Assembly: GCA_934663625.1 (NCBI GenBank)
Contig: CAKUKP010000002.1
Span: 12,003 to 76,002 of the forward strand
Direction of reading: 5' to 3'
Source: an uncultured Clostridia bacterium
GTDB lineage: Bacteria; Bacillota; Clostridia; Christensenellales; Aristaeellaceae
DNA length: 64,000 nucleotides
A program made the translations under genes and the position numbers. Shown here in pieces: positions 57,146 through 64,000 of this stretch (positions are counted from its first letter, which is position 1; each line of letters opens with the position of its first letter). A model generated the notes under the pieces. It ran no database searches. It was given only the letters and a program-made list of their open reading frames with translations, and was not told the origin of the DNA.

Positions 57146-57296
57146 GCTGCCGCGCTGGTTCGCGGCGGTTAACGCACCGAAGACCCGCGGAGCGGGTTTC
57201 GGCAGCGCGCCGTGGAAATCCAAAGGATTTCCGGCGGCTGGTCGCAACTCAGCTTTGCTGAGGAGCGACTGCTATAGTCAGAATGACCGCCGCGAA
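57146..57296. repeat. Right copy of the 151-bp inverted repeat
   Basis: It is the exact reverse complement of 53381-53531. It begins at GCTGCCGCGCTGG and ends at ACCGCCGCGAA. Confidence 0.85.
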
Positions 57297-57708
57297 ACGA
57301 CGTTTTTGCAGCCATAAGGCCAAGCTGCAAAAACTGCGTTTGTACAGCGATCTATGGGTTTCTCTCCCTCAGTCGACTTCGTCGACAGCTCCCCCATCAG
57401 GTGGAGCCCAAAATAGCCTTCCTCTGATGAGGAAGGTGTCAGCGCGACTTGTCGCGATGACGGAAGGAGAACCACATAAGTTTTGATGCCTTAAATCTAT
57501 GGGCATCAAAACGTGGGCCTGTCATAAGCCCGAACAGAATAGAACCGCAGAATTCATGTCCCTTAAATCTATGGGGACATGAATTCGTCTTTCCCTGCGC
57601 GGCAGCAGCTGGGTGCAGGCTCAGCCTGCCGACCGTAAGTTTTGAAATCTCAAATCAATGGATTTCAAAACGTGGGCCTGTCATAAGCCCGAATAGAATA
57701 GAAACATA
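57297..57708. repeat. Mosaic repeat block behind the SGNH gene
   Basis: This is a chain of modules: a constant-loop hairpin (57302-57334), a CTCTCCCTCAG module with core TCGACTTCGTCGA, a CTTCCTCTGATGAGGAAGG module with core CGCGACTTGTCGCG, constant-loop hairpins at 57481-57511, 57550-57586 and 57640-57670, and one CAGCAGCTGGGTGCAGGCTC unit. A segment of about 160 bp is tandemly duplicated (about 57510-57590 and 57670-57750). No gene is visible. Confidence 0.7.
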
Positions 57709-57798
57709 GAATTCATGTCCCTTAAATCTATGGGGACATGAATTCGTCTTTTTCACCGCGGCAGTTACTGCAAGCGGGCTCAGCCCGCCAACTGGGTG
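57709..57798 (-). repeat. Gene-end cassette and terminator of the SGNH gene
   Basis: GCGGGC-TGA-GCCCGC holds the stop codon in its loop, then CAGTAACTGCCGCGG. A terminator with arms GAATTCATGTCCC (57709-57721) and GGGACATGAATTC (57733-57745) around a CATAGATTTAA loop follows on the minus strand. The same order is seen at htrA and spoIIE. Confidence 0.75.
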
Positions 57799-58940
57799 CG
57801 GATACTATCCGCCAGGGCGCGGCCGAGGAGTTCGTGCTGATCGGCGTCCAGGTGCAGACCATCGATGGCGCTGGTTTTAACCACTTCATCGGCGTTGAAG
57901 AGCGGCACGCCGTATTTATCGGCGACGGCTTTGAAGTAGGGATAGAGCTGCGCAGATTTTTCTTCCGAACCGCCGAACATCGGATCGAAATAGGTTTCGG
58001 AAACCGGGCCGAGCCGCGGCGGACAGACCAGCAGGATATTGGGCTTGCCGTTTACGAAATCATTGGGCCGCGCCAGCGCGCGCTGCACCAGCAGCCCCGC
58101 GCCCTCGGCGATATCATGCGGATGCACATTGAAGCGATTCTTCAGATCGTTCGTGCCGAGCATGATGATCAGCAGCTCGAACGGCGCATCCACATCCATG
58201 GCGACCGGCAATTGATCCTTGCCGCAGCGGTATTCCTCGATGGGATCATCCCACACGGTGGTTCTGCCGTTCAGGCCTTCGTTGATCACTTCGAACGCAT
58301 CGCCCAGTTCGCGCTGCAAAACGCCCGTCCAGCGCACATCGTCCGGCCAGCGATTGCAGATTCCGGTTCGGTTGGAGGGATCCCAGCCCCAGGTATTGGA
58401 ATCGCCGAACGCCACAATTTTACGTTTGTTCACTCGAATTTCCCCTTCATACTGTATTTTCCTGCGCCGCGGGAGCAGCACATCGCTCACCCGCGCGCGG
58501 ATCATCGATCTGGAAATCGCGCCGACGCGCATATTCCGGCTGTCCGACGACGCCGGACGATTATCGCCCATCACAAAATATTCATCCGCGCCCAGCACGC
58601 GCGGCGGATAGCTTCGCGCGCACGACCTGTGCGGAAAATCCTCCGGCAGCGGAACGCCGTTGATGTAGGTTACACCCTTTTGAATCGATATCATTTCATT
58701 CGGTAGCGCGATCACGCGCTTGACGAACGTTTCCTTTCGATTCGGATACCGGCATAATACCACATCGAACCGGCGCACATCGCGCCTGCGCCCGTACCGC
58801 CGCGCCAGCATAATATCGCGATCCGAAAGCGTATCCCGCATCGATGCGCCCTTCACCCACGCGAGCAGGAACACGCACCGAAACAGAATTAATATCAGGA
58901 TCGCCAGCGCCGCATCGCAAATTACATATTTCCACCACAT
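57780..58940 (-). CDS. Signal peptidase I joined in frame to an SGNH hydrolase
   Basis: One open frame of 386 residues. Residues 1-160 are a type I signal peptidase: membrane segment 7-29, S33 in GASMRDT, K74 in FVKRVIALPNE, and GDNRPASSDSR (125-135). Residues 171-386 are an SGNH esterase with GDSNTWGWDP (G179), a GTND block and DGLHLDADQH. A GTG at 58433, with GAAGGGG before it, falls exactly where this esterase family normally starts. The esterase may therefore be made separately as well as, or instead of, as a fusion. No stop codon separates them. The promoter leaves essentially no leader before ATG 58940. Confidence 0.8.
   Translation of the reverse strand: MWWKYVICDAALAILILILFRCVFLLAWVKGASMRDTLSDRDIMLARRYGRRRDVRRFDVVLCRYPNRKETFVKRVIALPNEMISIQKGVTYINGVPLPEDFPHRSCARSYPPRVLGADEYFVMGDNRPASSDSRNMRVGAISRSMIRARVSDVLLPRRRKIQYEGEIRVNKRKIVAFGDSNTWGWDPSNRTGICNRWPDDVRWTGVLQRELGDAFEVINEGLNGRTTVWDDPIEEYRCGKDQLPVAMDVDAPFELLIIMLGTNDLKNRFNVHPHDIAEGAGLLVQRALARPNDFVNGKPNILLVCPPRLGPVSETYFDPMFGGSEEKSAQLYPYFKAVADKYGVPLFNADEVVKTSAIDGLHLDADQHELLGRALADSIRTQLAG
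58431..58449 (-). promoter_or_regulatory. Internal ribosome binding site and GTG start of the SGNH domain
   Basis: GAAGGGGAAATTCGA precedes GTG (58433-58431). The resulting 217-residue protein would begin MNKRKIVAFGDSNTWG, matching the usual beginning of this esterase family. Confidence 0.6.
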
Positions 58941-58946
58941 AGCTTC

Positions 58947-58974
58947 ATTATAATGATAATAAACCTTTTGTCAA
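58947..58974 (-). promoter_or_regulatory. Promoter giving a leaderless transcript
   Basis: TTGACA (58969-58974) and TATAAT (58947-58952) are 16 bp apart. Only six bases separate the -10 element from the ATG at 58940, so transcription should begin at or next to the start codon. Confidence 0.65.
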
Positions 58975-59007
58975 TCAAAACTCAGATTGCTGTTCAGCAG
59001 AACATAG

Positions 59008-59035
59008 TTGATTTTTCAGCATAATTGAATATAAT
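59008..59035 (+). promoter_or_regulatory. Promoter of the AraC regulator at 59 kb
   Basis: TTGATT (59008-59013) and TATAAT (59030-59035) are 16 bp apart, divergent from the signal peptidase gene. Confidence 0.7.
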
Positions 59036-59075
59036 GGACATATACCCTGAAAAAACTGCGATTCGGAGGGCGCAT

Positions 59076-59894
59076 ATGCAAACGATTATCAACCGCGGCT
59101 ACCTGCGGGAGAACTACCGGCTGTTTCATTCCACGGATCACCGCGATATGGATTTCCAGACGCATAGCCATGATTTTCATAAGGTGGTGCTGTGCCTTTC
59201 CGGACAGGTGACCTACATCATGGAGGGCACGACCTACTATCTGCGCGCGTGGGACGTGCTGCTGGTGCCGGAGCATCAGATTCACCAATCGATCTTTTCC
59301 TCCGCCGAGGTGTACGAACGGATCATACTGTGGATCAACGATTCCTTTCTGCGGAGATTCGGCGAGCCCGCGCTGACGGAGCTTTTTTCTTCGGCGGTGC
59401 AGCGGCATTTCGGGCTGTTCCGCCCCGATCTGCGGCAGCGCGCGATATTGATCGAACGGCTGAACGCGCTGGAGCACGCGCAGGCGGCGGAATATCCGGG
59501 GCATGCGCTGATGGCGGATACCTACCTTCTGCAATTTCTGCTGGAGCTGGGCGGGATGCTGCGCGGCGCGGACGGCGATGCATCCGCCGCGCGCGCGAAC
59601 CCGCGATTCCAGCAGATGCTGGATTACATCAACCAGAACCTGACCGACGATCTTTCCATCAACGCGCTGGCGGATCGATTCTTCATCAGCCCATCGCACC
59701 TGATGCACGCATTCAAGCAGCATACCGGCTGCACGATTCACCGCTACGTGACCGAAAAACGCCTGATTCGCGCTGCTGAAATCATCGCCGCGGGGGAAAG
59801 CATCGCCCACGCCGCCGAGCAATCCGGCTTTTCCGATTACACCACATTTTTAAAGGCGTACCGCCGCTTCTACGGGCACAGCCCGCGGCAGTAA
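59076..59894 (+). CDS. AraC family regulator with cupin sensor
   Basis: The 272-residue protein from ATG 59076 (GGAGGGCGCAT upstream) has an N-terminal cupin sensor (about 20-100, with HSHDFHKVVLCLSGQ) and a C-terminal AraC DNA-binding domain with two helix-turn-helix motifs (about 172-270; DLSINALADRFFISPSHLMHAFKQ and IAHAAEQSGFSDYTTFLKAYRRFYG). The sensor probably binds a sugar or a related ligand. It is divergent from the signal peptidase/SGNH gene. Confidence 0.92.
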   Translation: MQTIINRGYLRENYRLFHSTDHRDMDFQTHSHDFHKVVLCLSGQVTYIMEGTTYYLRAWDVLLVPEHQIHQSIFSSAEVYERIILWINDSFLRRFGEPALTELFSSAVQRHFGLFRPDLRQRAILIERLNALEHAQAAEYPGHALMADTYLLQFLLELGGMLRGADGDASAARANPRFQQMLDYINQNLTDDLSINALADRFFISPSHLMHAFKQHTGCTIHRYVTEKRLIRAAEIIAAGESIAHAAEQSGFSDYTTFLKAYRRFYGHSPRQ

Positions 59895-59919
59895 AGAATA
59901 AATGATGTAAAAAATGTCG

Positions 59920-59960
59920 GCGCTCTGCCCATCCGGAACCAACGGACGGACAGAGCGCCT
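59920..59960. terminator. Terminator between AraC and the ZinT-like gene
   Basis: GGCGCTCTGCCCATCCG (59920-59936) pairs with CGGACGGACAGAGCGCC (59944-59960) with few mismatches. It lies between two convergent genes. Confidence 0.75.
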
Positions 59961-60013
59961 TGCTCTAATAGAAATGTAGAAAGGGGGATTCCTTAGGGGG
60001 TGTTATTGGGGGA

Positions 60014-60688
60014 TTATTCTTCGCCGGAAAGATTTTCCGTTGCGAACAGGTTGATCGCGTTGATCACGGTTTCCGCATCGCAGTTTTCCGCGATCGCCGC
60101 CGCGTTCCAGTAGGCATAATTGCCTTCGAACCAGCTCTGCAGATCGTTCACATCTTCCGCATAGCGGAATTCCAGATGATAGGTGGTTTCCATGGTATCG
60201 GGCGAGAACGCGAAATACGTGAATTCGCCGGAATCCGCATCTTCGCTCTGGTAGAAGATGAAGCCGTTTTCATTTTCCAGATCCATCGGCTGATAGGCGT
60301 GGGAGAACACCGTTTCGCCATTTTCATCAACGCCGGTGATCACATTGCCATCCATGATGAACTTATCTACGCCGCCCAGGAAATAGCAGTTGAACGCCAT
60401 GCTGTCTGGATCGGCTTCATACTTTTCCGCAGCTTCCGCGCCGTAGGGCTCCGCCATGCACATGGAAAGCAGCAGTTCCGTGGCGGCTTCCGCATTTTCT
60501 TCGCCCACCAGCGGCGCGGTGGCTTCCAGCCACGCCGAATGATATTCATCCATCGAAAGTACGGGGAACAGTTCTACATAGGTGCCGCTGATCGAATTCA
60601 GATAATCGCCATCCGCCGTTTCGGCAAAGCAGAAGGAAGAAAGCAGGCACAGAACCGCCAGCACGATCGCAAAAAATTTCCTGTTCAT
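60014..60688 (-). CDS. Secreted ZinT/YodA-like protein with degraded metal site
   Basis: The 224-residue protein has a signal peptide (about 1-22, ending CFA-ETAD). The C-terminal half aligns by eye with ZinT: GGVDKFIMDGN, FTYFAFSPDTMETTYHLEFRYAED and LQSWFEGNYAYWNAAAI. ZinT proteins bind zinc with a DH and an HFH motif. Here only one histidine of that set (TTYHLEF) remains, so zinc binding may be lost or changed. ATG 60688 follows CAGGAGGCTCATT. No zinc transporter is adjacent. Confidence 0.75.
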   Translation of the reverse strand: MNRKFFAIVLAVLCLLSSFCFAETADGDYLNSISGTYVELFPVLSMDEYHSAWLEATAPLVGEENAEAATELLLSMCMAEPYGAEAAEKYEADPDSMAFNCYFLGGVDKFIMDGNVITGVDENGETVFSHAYQPMDLENENGFIFYQSEDADSGEFTYFAFSPDTMETTYHLEFRYAEDVNDLQSWFEGNYAYWNAAAIAENCDAETVINAINLFATENLSGEE

Positions 60689-60778
60689 AATGAGCCTCCT
60701 GAATTGAATTTGTGGGATTTCTTTCAGTTACCTGTGGTTAACTGTATGAGATAATCTACCACATCCACGCGCGGAAAA

Positions 60779-61756
60779 CTACTCCATTTTCGTTTCAATA
60801 TTCCGTTTTGACACCAGGTTTGCATCGGCGCGGTACTTCGATGGCGTCGCGCCGTAGCGCGCCTTGAAGCACGCCGAAAATTTGCTGGCGTTATCATAGC
60901 CCGCATCCTGCGCGATTTCGGTAATCGGCCGCGCGCTGCGCACCAGCGCCACCGCCGCCTGTTCCAGCCGGTATTCGCGGATATAATGATAGATGGGCAT
61001 CCCATAAATCTGCTTGAACAGCTTTTGCAGATGGGATACGGAAATTTCATGCTCCGCCGCCAGCTGGGCGAGGGAAACATAGCCCTCCTGATTGGTTAAA
61101 AGATGATCGCGCAGATGGCGAATCAGCGCAGCCTGACGGGCGGAGCAATACGAATCCTGCGCCGCTTCCCGCGGAATTCTGCACAGCAGCATCAACAGTT
61201 CCAGCGTTTTCAGGCGCAGAAGCTGCGCATCCAGATAGGCGGCATTTTCGTACAGCTCCCGAAAAACGTGTTCGCATCGGGGGCCGGCGCTGCCGCACAT
61301 ATACCATTTATCGCGGAGCAGATTGCGCTTCAGCGCATCGAAATCGATGGAAAACGCAGGCGCGTTGCGCTCGATCCACCGGCGCGCGGCGTCGGGGCAT
61401 ACGCGAAGGCAGATGCCCTCGTAATAGCCCAATGGAAAATGCGATTCGGATTGCGCGCCGCGCGAGCCATTATAGCAGCTGACCGCCATATCGCCCGGCT
61501 TCAGCAGCACATGCTCGCGCGATGAAAAGCTGGTTTCAAATCGCCCATTGGCGCAGAAATTGATCTCCAGCGCATCGGATTTATCGCGCGTTTCGGTATA
61601 GGATTGCATTTCAAGGCGCATCGCCATCGCATCGACCCCCGAAAACAGGGTATAGAAATGCACCTGCCCATCGCCATCGCCGCGATCGAATCCGCCGTTC
61701 CAATCGGCGGCGGGCGAAGCTTCGCCCGCCGCGCCGTGATGCGAAAATGTCAGCAT
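60779..61756 (-). CDS. AraC family regulator
   Basis: The 325-residue protein has an N-terminal sensor region (about 30-200) with several Cys residues (for example CYNG, MCGSAGPRCEHV) and a C-terminal double helix-turn-helix (about 215-315; YVSLAQLAAEHEISVSHLQKLFKQIYG and ITEIAQDAGYDNASKFSACFKARYG). It starts at ATG 61756, 14 bases after the HMA protein and in the same orientation. The cluster may be metal-responsive; inference only. Confidence 0.9.
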   Translation of the reverse strand: MLTFSHHGAAGEASPAADWNGGFDRGDGDGQVHFYTLFSGVDAMAMRLEMQSYTETRDKSDALEINFCANGRFETSFSSREHVLLKPGDMAVSCYNGSRGAQSESHFPLGYYEGICLRVCPDAARRWIERNAPAFSIDFDALKRNLLRDKWYMCGSAGPRCEHVFRELYENAAYLDAQLLRLKTLELLMLLCRIPREAAQDSYCSARQAALIRHLRDHLLTNQEGYVSLAQLAAEHEISVSHLQKLFKQIYGMPIYHYIREYRLEQAAVALVRSARPITEIAQDAGYDNASKFSACFKARYGATPSKYRADANLVSKRNIETKME

Positions 61757-61770
61757 AGCGTATTCGAGCC

Positions 61771-62028
61771 TTATTTTCTGCCGAAGTGGAAGAAGCCCTT
61801 CTTTTCGTAGGGTTCTGAAGTGATTTCGCCCACGGTATAGCCGGTTTTCGTGATGGTCTCGCGAAGAATTTCTTCGTTCAGCGGCTCTTTGGAGAGGATC
61901 ACCGTTTCGCCGTGGGAATGCGATGAAGTCACTTTATCCACGGGCAGCGCCGCGCGAACGGCGTCGTTGATGTGCGCTTCGCACATGGAACATGCCATAC
62001 CGGAAACCTTTGCAACCGTCTTAATCAT
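61771..62028 (-). CDS. HMA-domain metal-binding protein, CopZ-like
   Basis: The 85-residue protein from ATG 62028 (AAAGGAAG upstream) has the metal-binding motif GMACSMC (C13, C16) and the heavy-metal-associated fold up to about residue 68. A short tail, EKKGFFHFGRK, follows. Such proteins carry copper(I) to P-type ATPases or chaperones. No ATPase lies beside it. It is between a methyltransferase and an AraC regulator, and the spacing suggests one transcript. Confidence 0.88.
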   Translation of the reverse strand: MIKTVAKVSGMACSMCEAHINDAVRAALPVDKVTSSHSHGETVILSKEPLNEEILRETITKTGYTVGEITSEPYEKKGFFHFGRK

Positions 62029-62042
62029 TTGAATACTTCCTT

Positions 62043-62657
62043 TCAATTCCAGTTTTTTGTGCATTCCGCATAGGTCAGCGGGAAAGACGCCTTCAGCACC
62101 GCGCATTTGCGGATATGCCATCCGTTTCTGCGCAGAAACGCGATGTATTCCGCGTTCGTCCATTGGGCGTGCAGTGGAAAGCCCACGAGCTTCATCGCGA
62201 ACGCCCGAATCCTGCCGGAGAGCGAATTTTCGGCATGGGTGAACGTCGGCGCGATCAGCACCCCATCATCCTTCAACACCCGCCGGATTTCGCGCAGCGC
62301 ATCCTCCGGATGCGGCACGATGTGCAGGGCGTTCGATACGATGATCACATCGAAGGATTGATCCGCATAGGGCAGATGAAACATATCCTGCACCGAAAAA
62401 TGCAGCTTCGCGGATTGATTATCGCGCTTTGCTTCGGCGATCATTTCCTCGGATAGATCCGTGGCTTCGATCAGCTCGGCGGAATTTACGATGTGCTTCG
62501 CGATCAGCCCCGTGCCCGTCGCCAGTTCCAGCACCGTTTTGTGCCGCACTGCGGGCTGCATCATGGCGTACATCTGTTCATACGCCGCCGCATCCTTTCG
62601 CATGAAGCGATCGTATATCCATGCGTTTCTGTCCCAGAAGCTTTTGCGTTCCTTCAT
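62043..62657 (-). CDS. Class I SAM-dependent methyltransferase
   Basis: The 204-residue enzyme starts at ATG 62657, behind GAAGGAAGGG. Motif I is VLELATGTGLIAKH (about 47-60), then TDLSEEM and FDVIIVSNALHIVPHPEDAL. This is a ubiE/methyltransferase-11 type enzyme with SAM as donor. The substrate is not clear; a small thiol or metalloid is possible because of the HMA gene 14 bases downstream, but this is inference. It is the first gene of the three-gene run. Confidence 0.87.
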   Translation of the reverse strand: MKERKSFWDRNAWIYDRFMRKDAAAYEQMYAMMQPAVRHKTVLELATGTGLIAKHIVNSAELIEATDLSEEMIAEAKRDNQSAKLHFSVQDMFHLPYADQSFDVIIVSNALHIVPHPEDALREIRRVLKDDGVLIAPTFTHAENSLSGRIRAFAMKLVGFPLHAQWTNAEYIAFLRRNGWHIRKCAVLKASFPLTYAECTKNWN

Positions 62658-62734
62658 CGCTTTCACCCTTCCTTCAAATAATGCCATTCGCAGTTAGCCG
62701 CAGGTAACTCACGTCCGTTTGAAAGGCCGCCGAA

Positions 62735-63208
62735 GGGCGACCATGACAAACCCTCATTGCAGGAATTCGCAATGCGCGTTATCTCTCCTTCCGTCAAAAC
62801 CTGCGGTTTTGCCACCTTCCTCATCAGAGAAAGGCAGGGATTACGAACGTTCGTTTCTCGGCTCCTCCTGATGGGGGAGCTGGCATCGCGCAGCGATGGC
62901 TGAGGGAGAGAAGCCCTTGCCGCACAACCTGCAAACCAACGAAATTCGGTATGCCCGTTATCTCTCCTTCTGCCTGCCTTTGGCAGGCACCTTCCTCGTC
63001 AGAGGAAGGCAGGGATTACAAACGTTCGTTCCTCGGCTCCTCCTGATGGGGGGAACTGGCATCGCGCAGCGATGGCTGAGGGAGAGAAGCCCTTGCCGCA
63101 CAACCTGCAAACCAACGAAATTCGGTATGCCCGTTATCTCTCCTTCCGTCAAAACCTGCGGTTTTGCCACCTTCCTCGTCAGAGGAAGGCAGGGGTTACG
63201 ACCGAGCC
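62735..63208. repeat. Mosaic repeat block between the methyltransferase and TetR genes
   Basis: Two long direct copies of about 180 bp (about 62770-62950 and 62950-63130), plus a third partial copy, join a CTCTCCTTCCGTC module and a GATGGGGGAGCTGG...TGAGGGAGAG module. Cores differ: AAAACCTGCGGTTTT, TGCCTGCCTTTGGCAGGCA, and again AAAACCTGCGGTTTT; CATCGCGCAGCGATG is in the second module. No gene is seen. Confidence 0.75.
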
Positions 63209-63784
63209 CTAAAACAATTCCCGACACGCGCCGCGCACCAGCGTTTCCAGCACCTGCGGGTAGAGCGCGCCGATCTGTTCCTGATGCGACACCGTTAAGA
63301 TCAGGCCGCGCACCGTAGCGGCGGCGAGCGCCATGCCGCCCCGCGGCTGAAGTCCGCTTTCCTCCAACAGCGCGCGGATGTGGGTTTCATCATCATGATA
63401 ATGCGCGGTTTTGACCTCCTCCGGAAGCCGGTGCAGCAGAAATTCCGCATCATTTTCGATGAACACGAACGCCTGCGTTTCGGAAAGCCAGCGGCACGCC
63501 GCCAATATCGCCGCCGCCGCGCGATCCGCCGCCGCCAGACGCGCATTTTCCAGCAGCGATTTCCGCGCCGCGGCGAAGCATTCCGTGTGAATGTCCTCCA
63601 GCACGACGAAGAAGAGCAATTCCTTCGAATCAAAGAACTTATAAAACGATCCCTTGGAAATGCCGACCGCCTCCGTCAGCTGTTCCACGGATGTTTTGCG
63701 CATCCCGATGGTCACGCCGCAGCGCCGCGCTTCCCGGATCAAATCCGATCGAATCGATTCGTTCTGTCTTTCCGTAAATGCCAC
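63209..63784 (-). CDS. TetR family regulator
   Basis: The 191-residue protein begins with GTG at 63784 behind AGGAGGCGCGC. The N-terminal helix-turn-helix is SVEQLTEAVGISKGSFYKFFDSKELLF (about 32-58), and the C-terminal domain is helical for ligand binding. A perfect 30-bp palindrome lies between its promoter and start, so it almost certainly represses itself. It may also control the divergent gene that begins at 63979. Confidence 0.92.
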   Translation of the reverse strand: MAFTERQNESIRSDLIREARRCGVTIGMRKTSVEQLTEAVGISKGSFYKFFDSKELLFFVVLEDIHTECFAAARKSLLENARLAAADRAAAAILAACRWLSETQAFVFIENDAEFLLHRLPEEVKTAHYHDDETHIRALLEESGLQPRGGMALAAATVRGLILTVSHQEQIGALYPQVLETLVRGACRELF

Positions 63785-63799
63785 GCGCGCCTCCTATAT

Positions 63800-63856
63800 A
63801 TATGACCAAATTCGTTATTCCGGTCATATTTTAGCAGATTCCGGCGCAAAAGTCAA
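63800..63856 (-). promoter_or_regulatory. TetR promoter and palindromic operator
   Basis: TTGACT (63851-63856) and TAAAAT (63828-63833) are 17 bp apart on the minus strand. ATATGACC (63800-63807) and GGTCATAT (63822-63829) form perfect 8-bp arms with a 14-base spacer, overlapping the -10 and the transcription start. Confidence 0.8.
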
Positions 63857-63978
63857 GCCCTTCCGGCGACAGCGGCACGGCCGCAGCGTCAAATTAAGCA
63901 GTTGCTGCGAATACTACATATGTATTACCAAAAGGATTTTAGAGGGGAGTGGCGAATAAAGACACTGAGGTGATCTGT

Positions 63979-64000
63979 ATGATGAAAGAAAGTTTCAGCA
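63979..64000 (+). CDS. Start of a gene cut by the window edge
   Basis: ATG 63979 (reading MMKESFS...) follows GAGGTGATCTGT, a good ribosome binding site. Only seven complete codons are present, so the product cannot be identified. A tiny frame of 17 codons ends at the ribosome binding site (63919-63972); it lacks its own binding site. The gene is divergent from tetR. Confidence 0.5.

Noticed and set aside
63919..63972. 17-codon upstream leader peptide before the right-edge gene
   Set aside because: It has a start and stop but no ribosome binding site, and the downstream gene is not visible, so it cannot be judged.

Overview
The window looks like chromosome from an anaerobic, spore-lineage, single-membrane Firmicute of class Clostridia. 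The reasons are a SpoIIE phosphatase, a full-length pyruvate:ferredoxin oxidoreductase, a class B sortase next to an MPKTG-anchored surface protein, and consensus sigma-A promoters with strong AGGAGG ribosome binding sites. Coding DNA is GC-rich. The order Christensenellales is a guess from overall gene style, not a demonstrated placement. I see no rRNA, tRNA, CRISPR array, transposase or prophage block.

Layout. 1-5.4 kb: an outward promoter/operator at the left edge, a coiled-coil protein, a SWIM zinc-finger protein, an HtrA protease and a DUF378 membrane protein. 5.5-11.8 kb: spoIIE and nifJ. 12.3-18.5 kb: a four-gene minus-strand operon joined by ATGA overlaps (HelD-type helicase, HI0933-type flavoprotein, COG2509-type flavoprotein, HAD phosphatase-thiamine pyrophosphokinase fusion). 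18.7-23.3 kb: a YitT protein, an acidic secreted protein, a large repeat block and a Myb/SANT-like protein. 23.5-27.2 kb: two tandem paralogous Cys-rich secreted proteins, the second behind a structured leader. 27.4-30.4 kb: a DUF2148 protein, a nucleotidyltransferase and a YARHG-domain protein. 30.5-38.5 kb: a complete Opp-type peptide ABC importer whose OppC-like permease has about 365 extra extracytoplasmic residues. 39.3-46 kb: a Bro-N protein, cysK divergent from an Rrf2 regulator, and a MarR/heterodimeric ABC exporter operon. 46-52.7 kb: a patatin, a GNAT enzyme, two cupins, a DUF1015 protein, a previously unlisted type I toxin-antitoxin locus, a homocysteine methyltransferase and a 5'-nucleotidase. 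53.5-57 kb: sortase B, its likely substrate and a split ThrE exporter, enclosed by a perfect 151-bp inverted repeat. 57.7-64 kb: a signal peptidase I-SGNH hydrolase ORF, two AraC regulators, a ZinT-like protein, an HMA protein, a methyltransferase, a TetR regulator and the start of another gene.

The most unusual theme is a family of mosaic intergenic repeats. Three module types share one design, a constant sequence joined to an interchangeable short palindrome. (i) CTCTCCTTCCGTC / CTCTCCCTCAG flanks enclose swapped hairpins. (ii) Hairpin terminators keep a constant loop close to CCATWDNYTYRAG while their stems differ. (iii) A 'gene-end cassette' sits at the 3' end of five genes (htrA, spoIIE, nifJ, srtB and the SGNH hydrolase). 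It places the stop codon in or beside a variable hairpin, followed by CAGYARCTGCCGCG and then a constant-loop hairpin. In spoIIE this has added about 30 residues to the protein.

The other leading observations are the Fst/TxpA-like toxin with a facing antisense promoter, the signal peptidase-hydrolase ORF with a leaderless promoter, and the enlarged OppC. All functions are inferred by reading sequence; no database search was possible.
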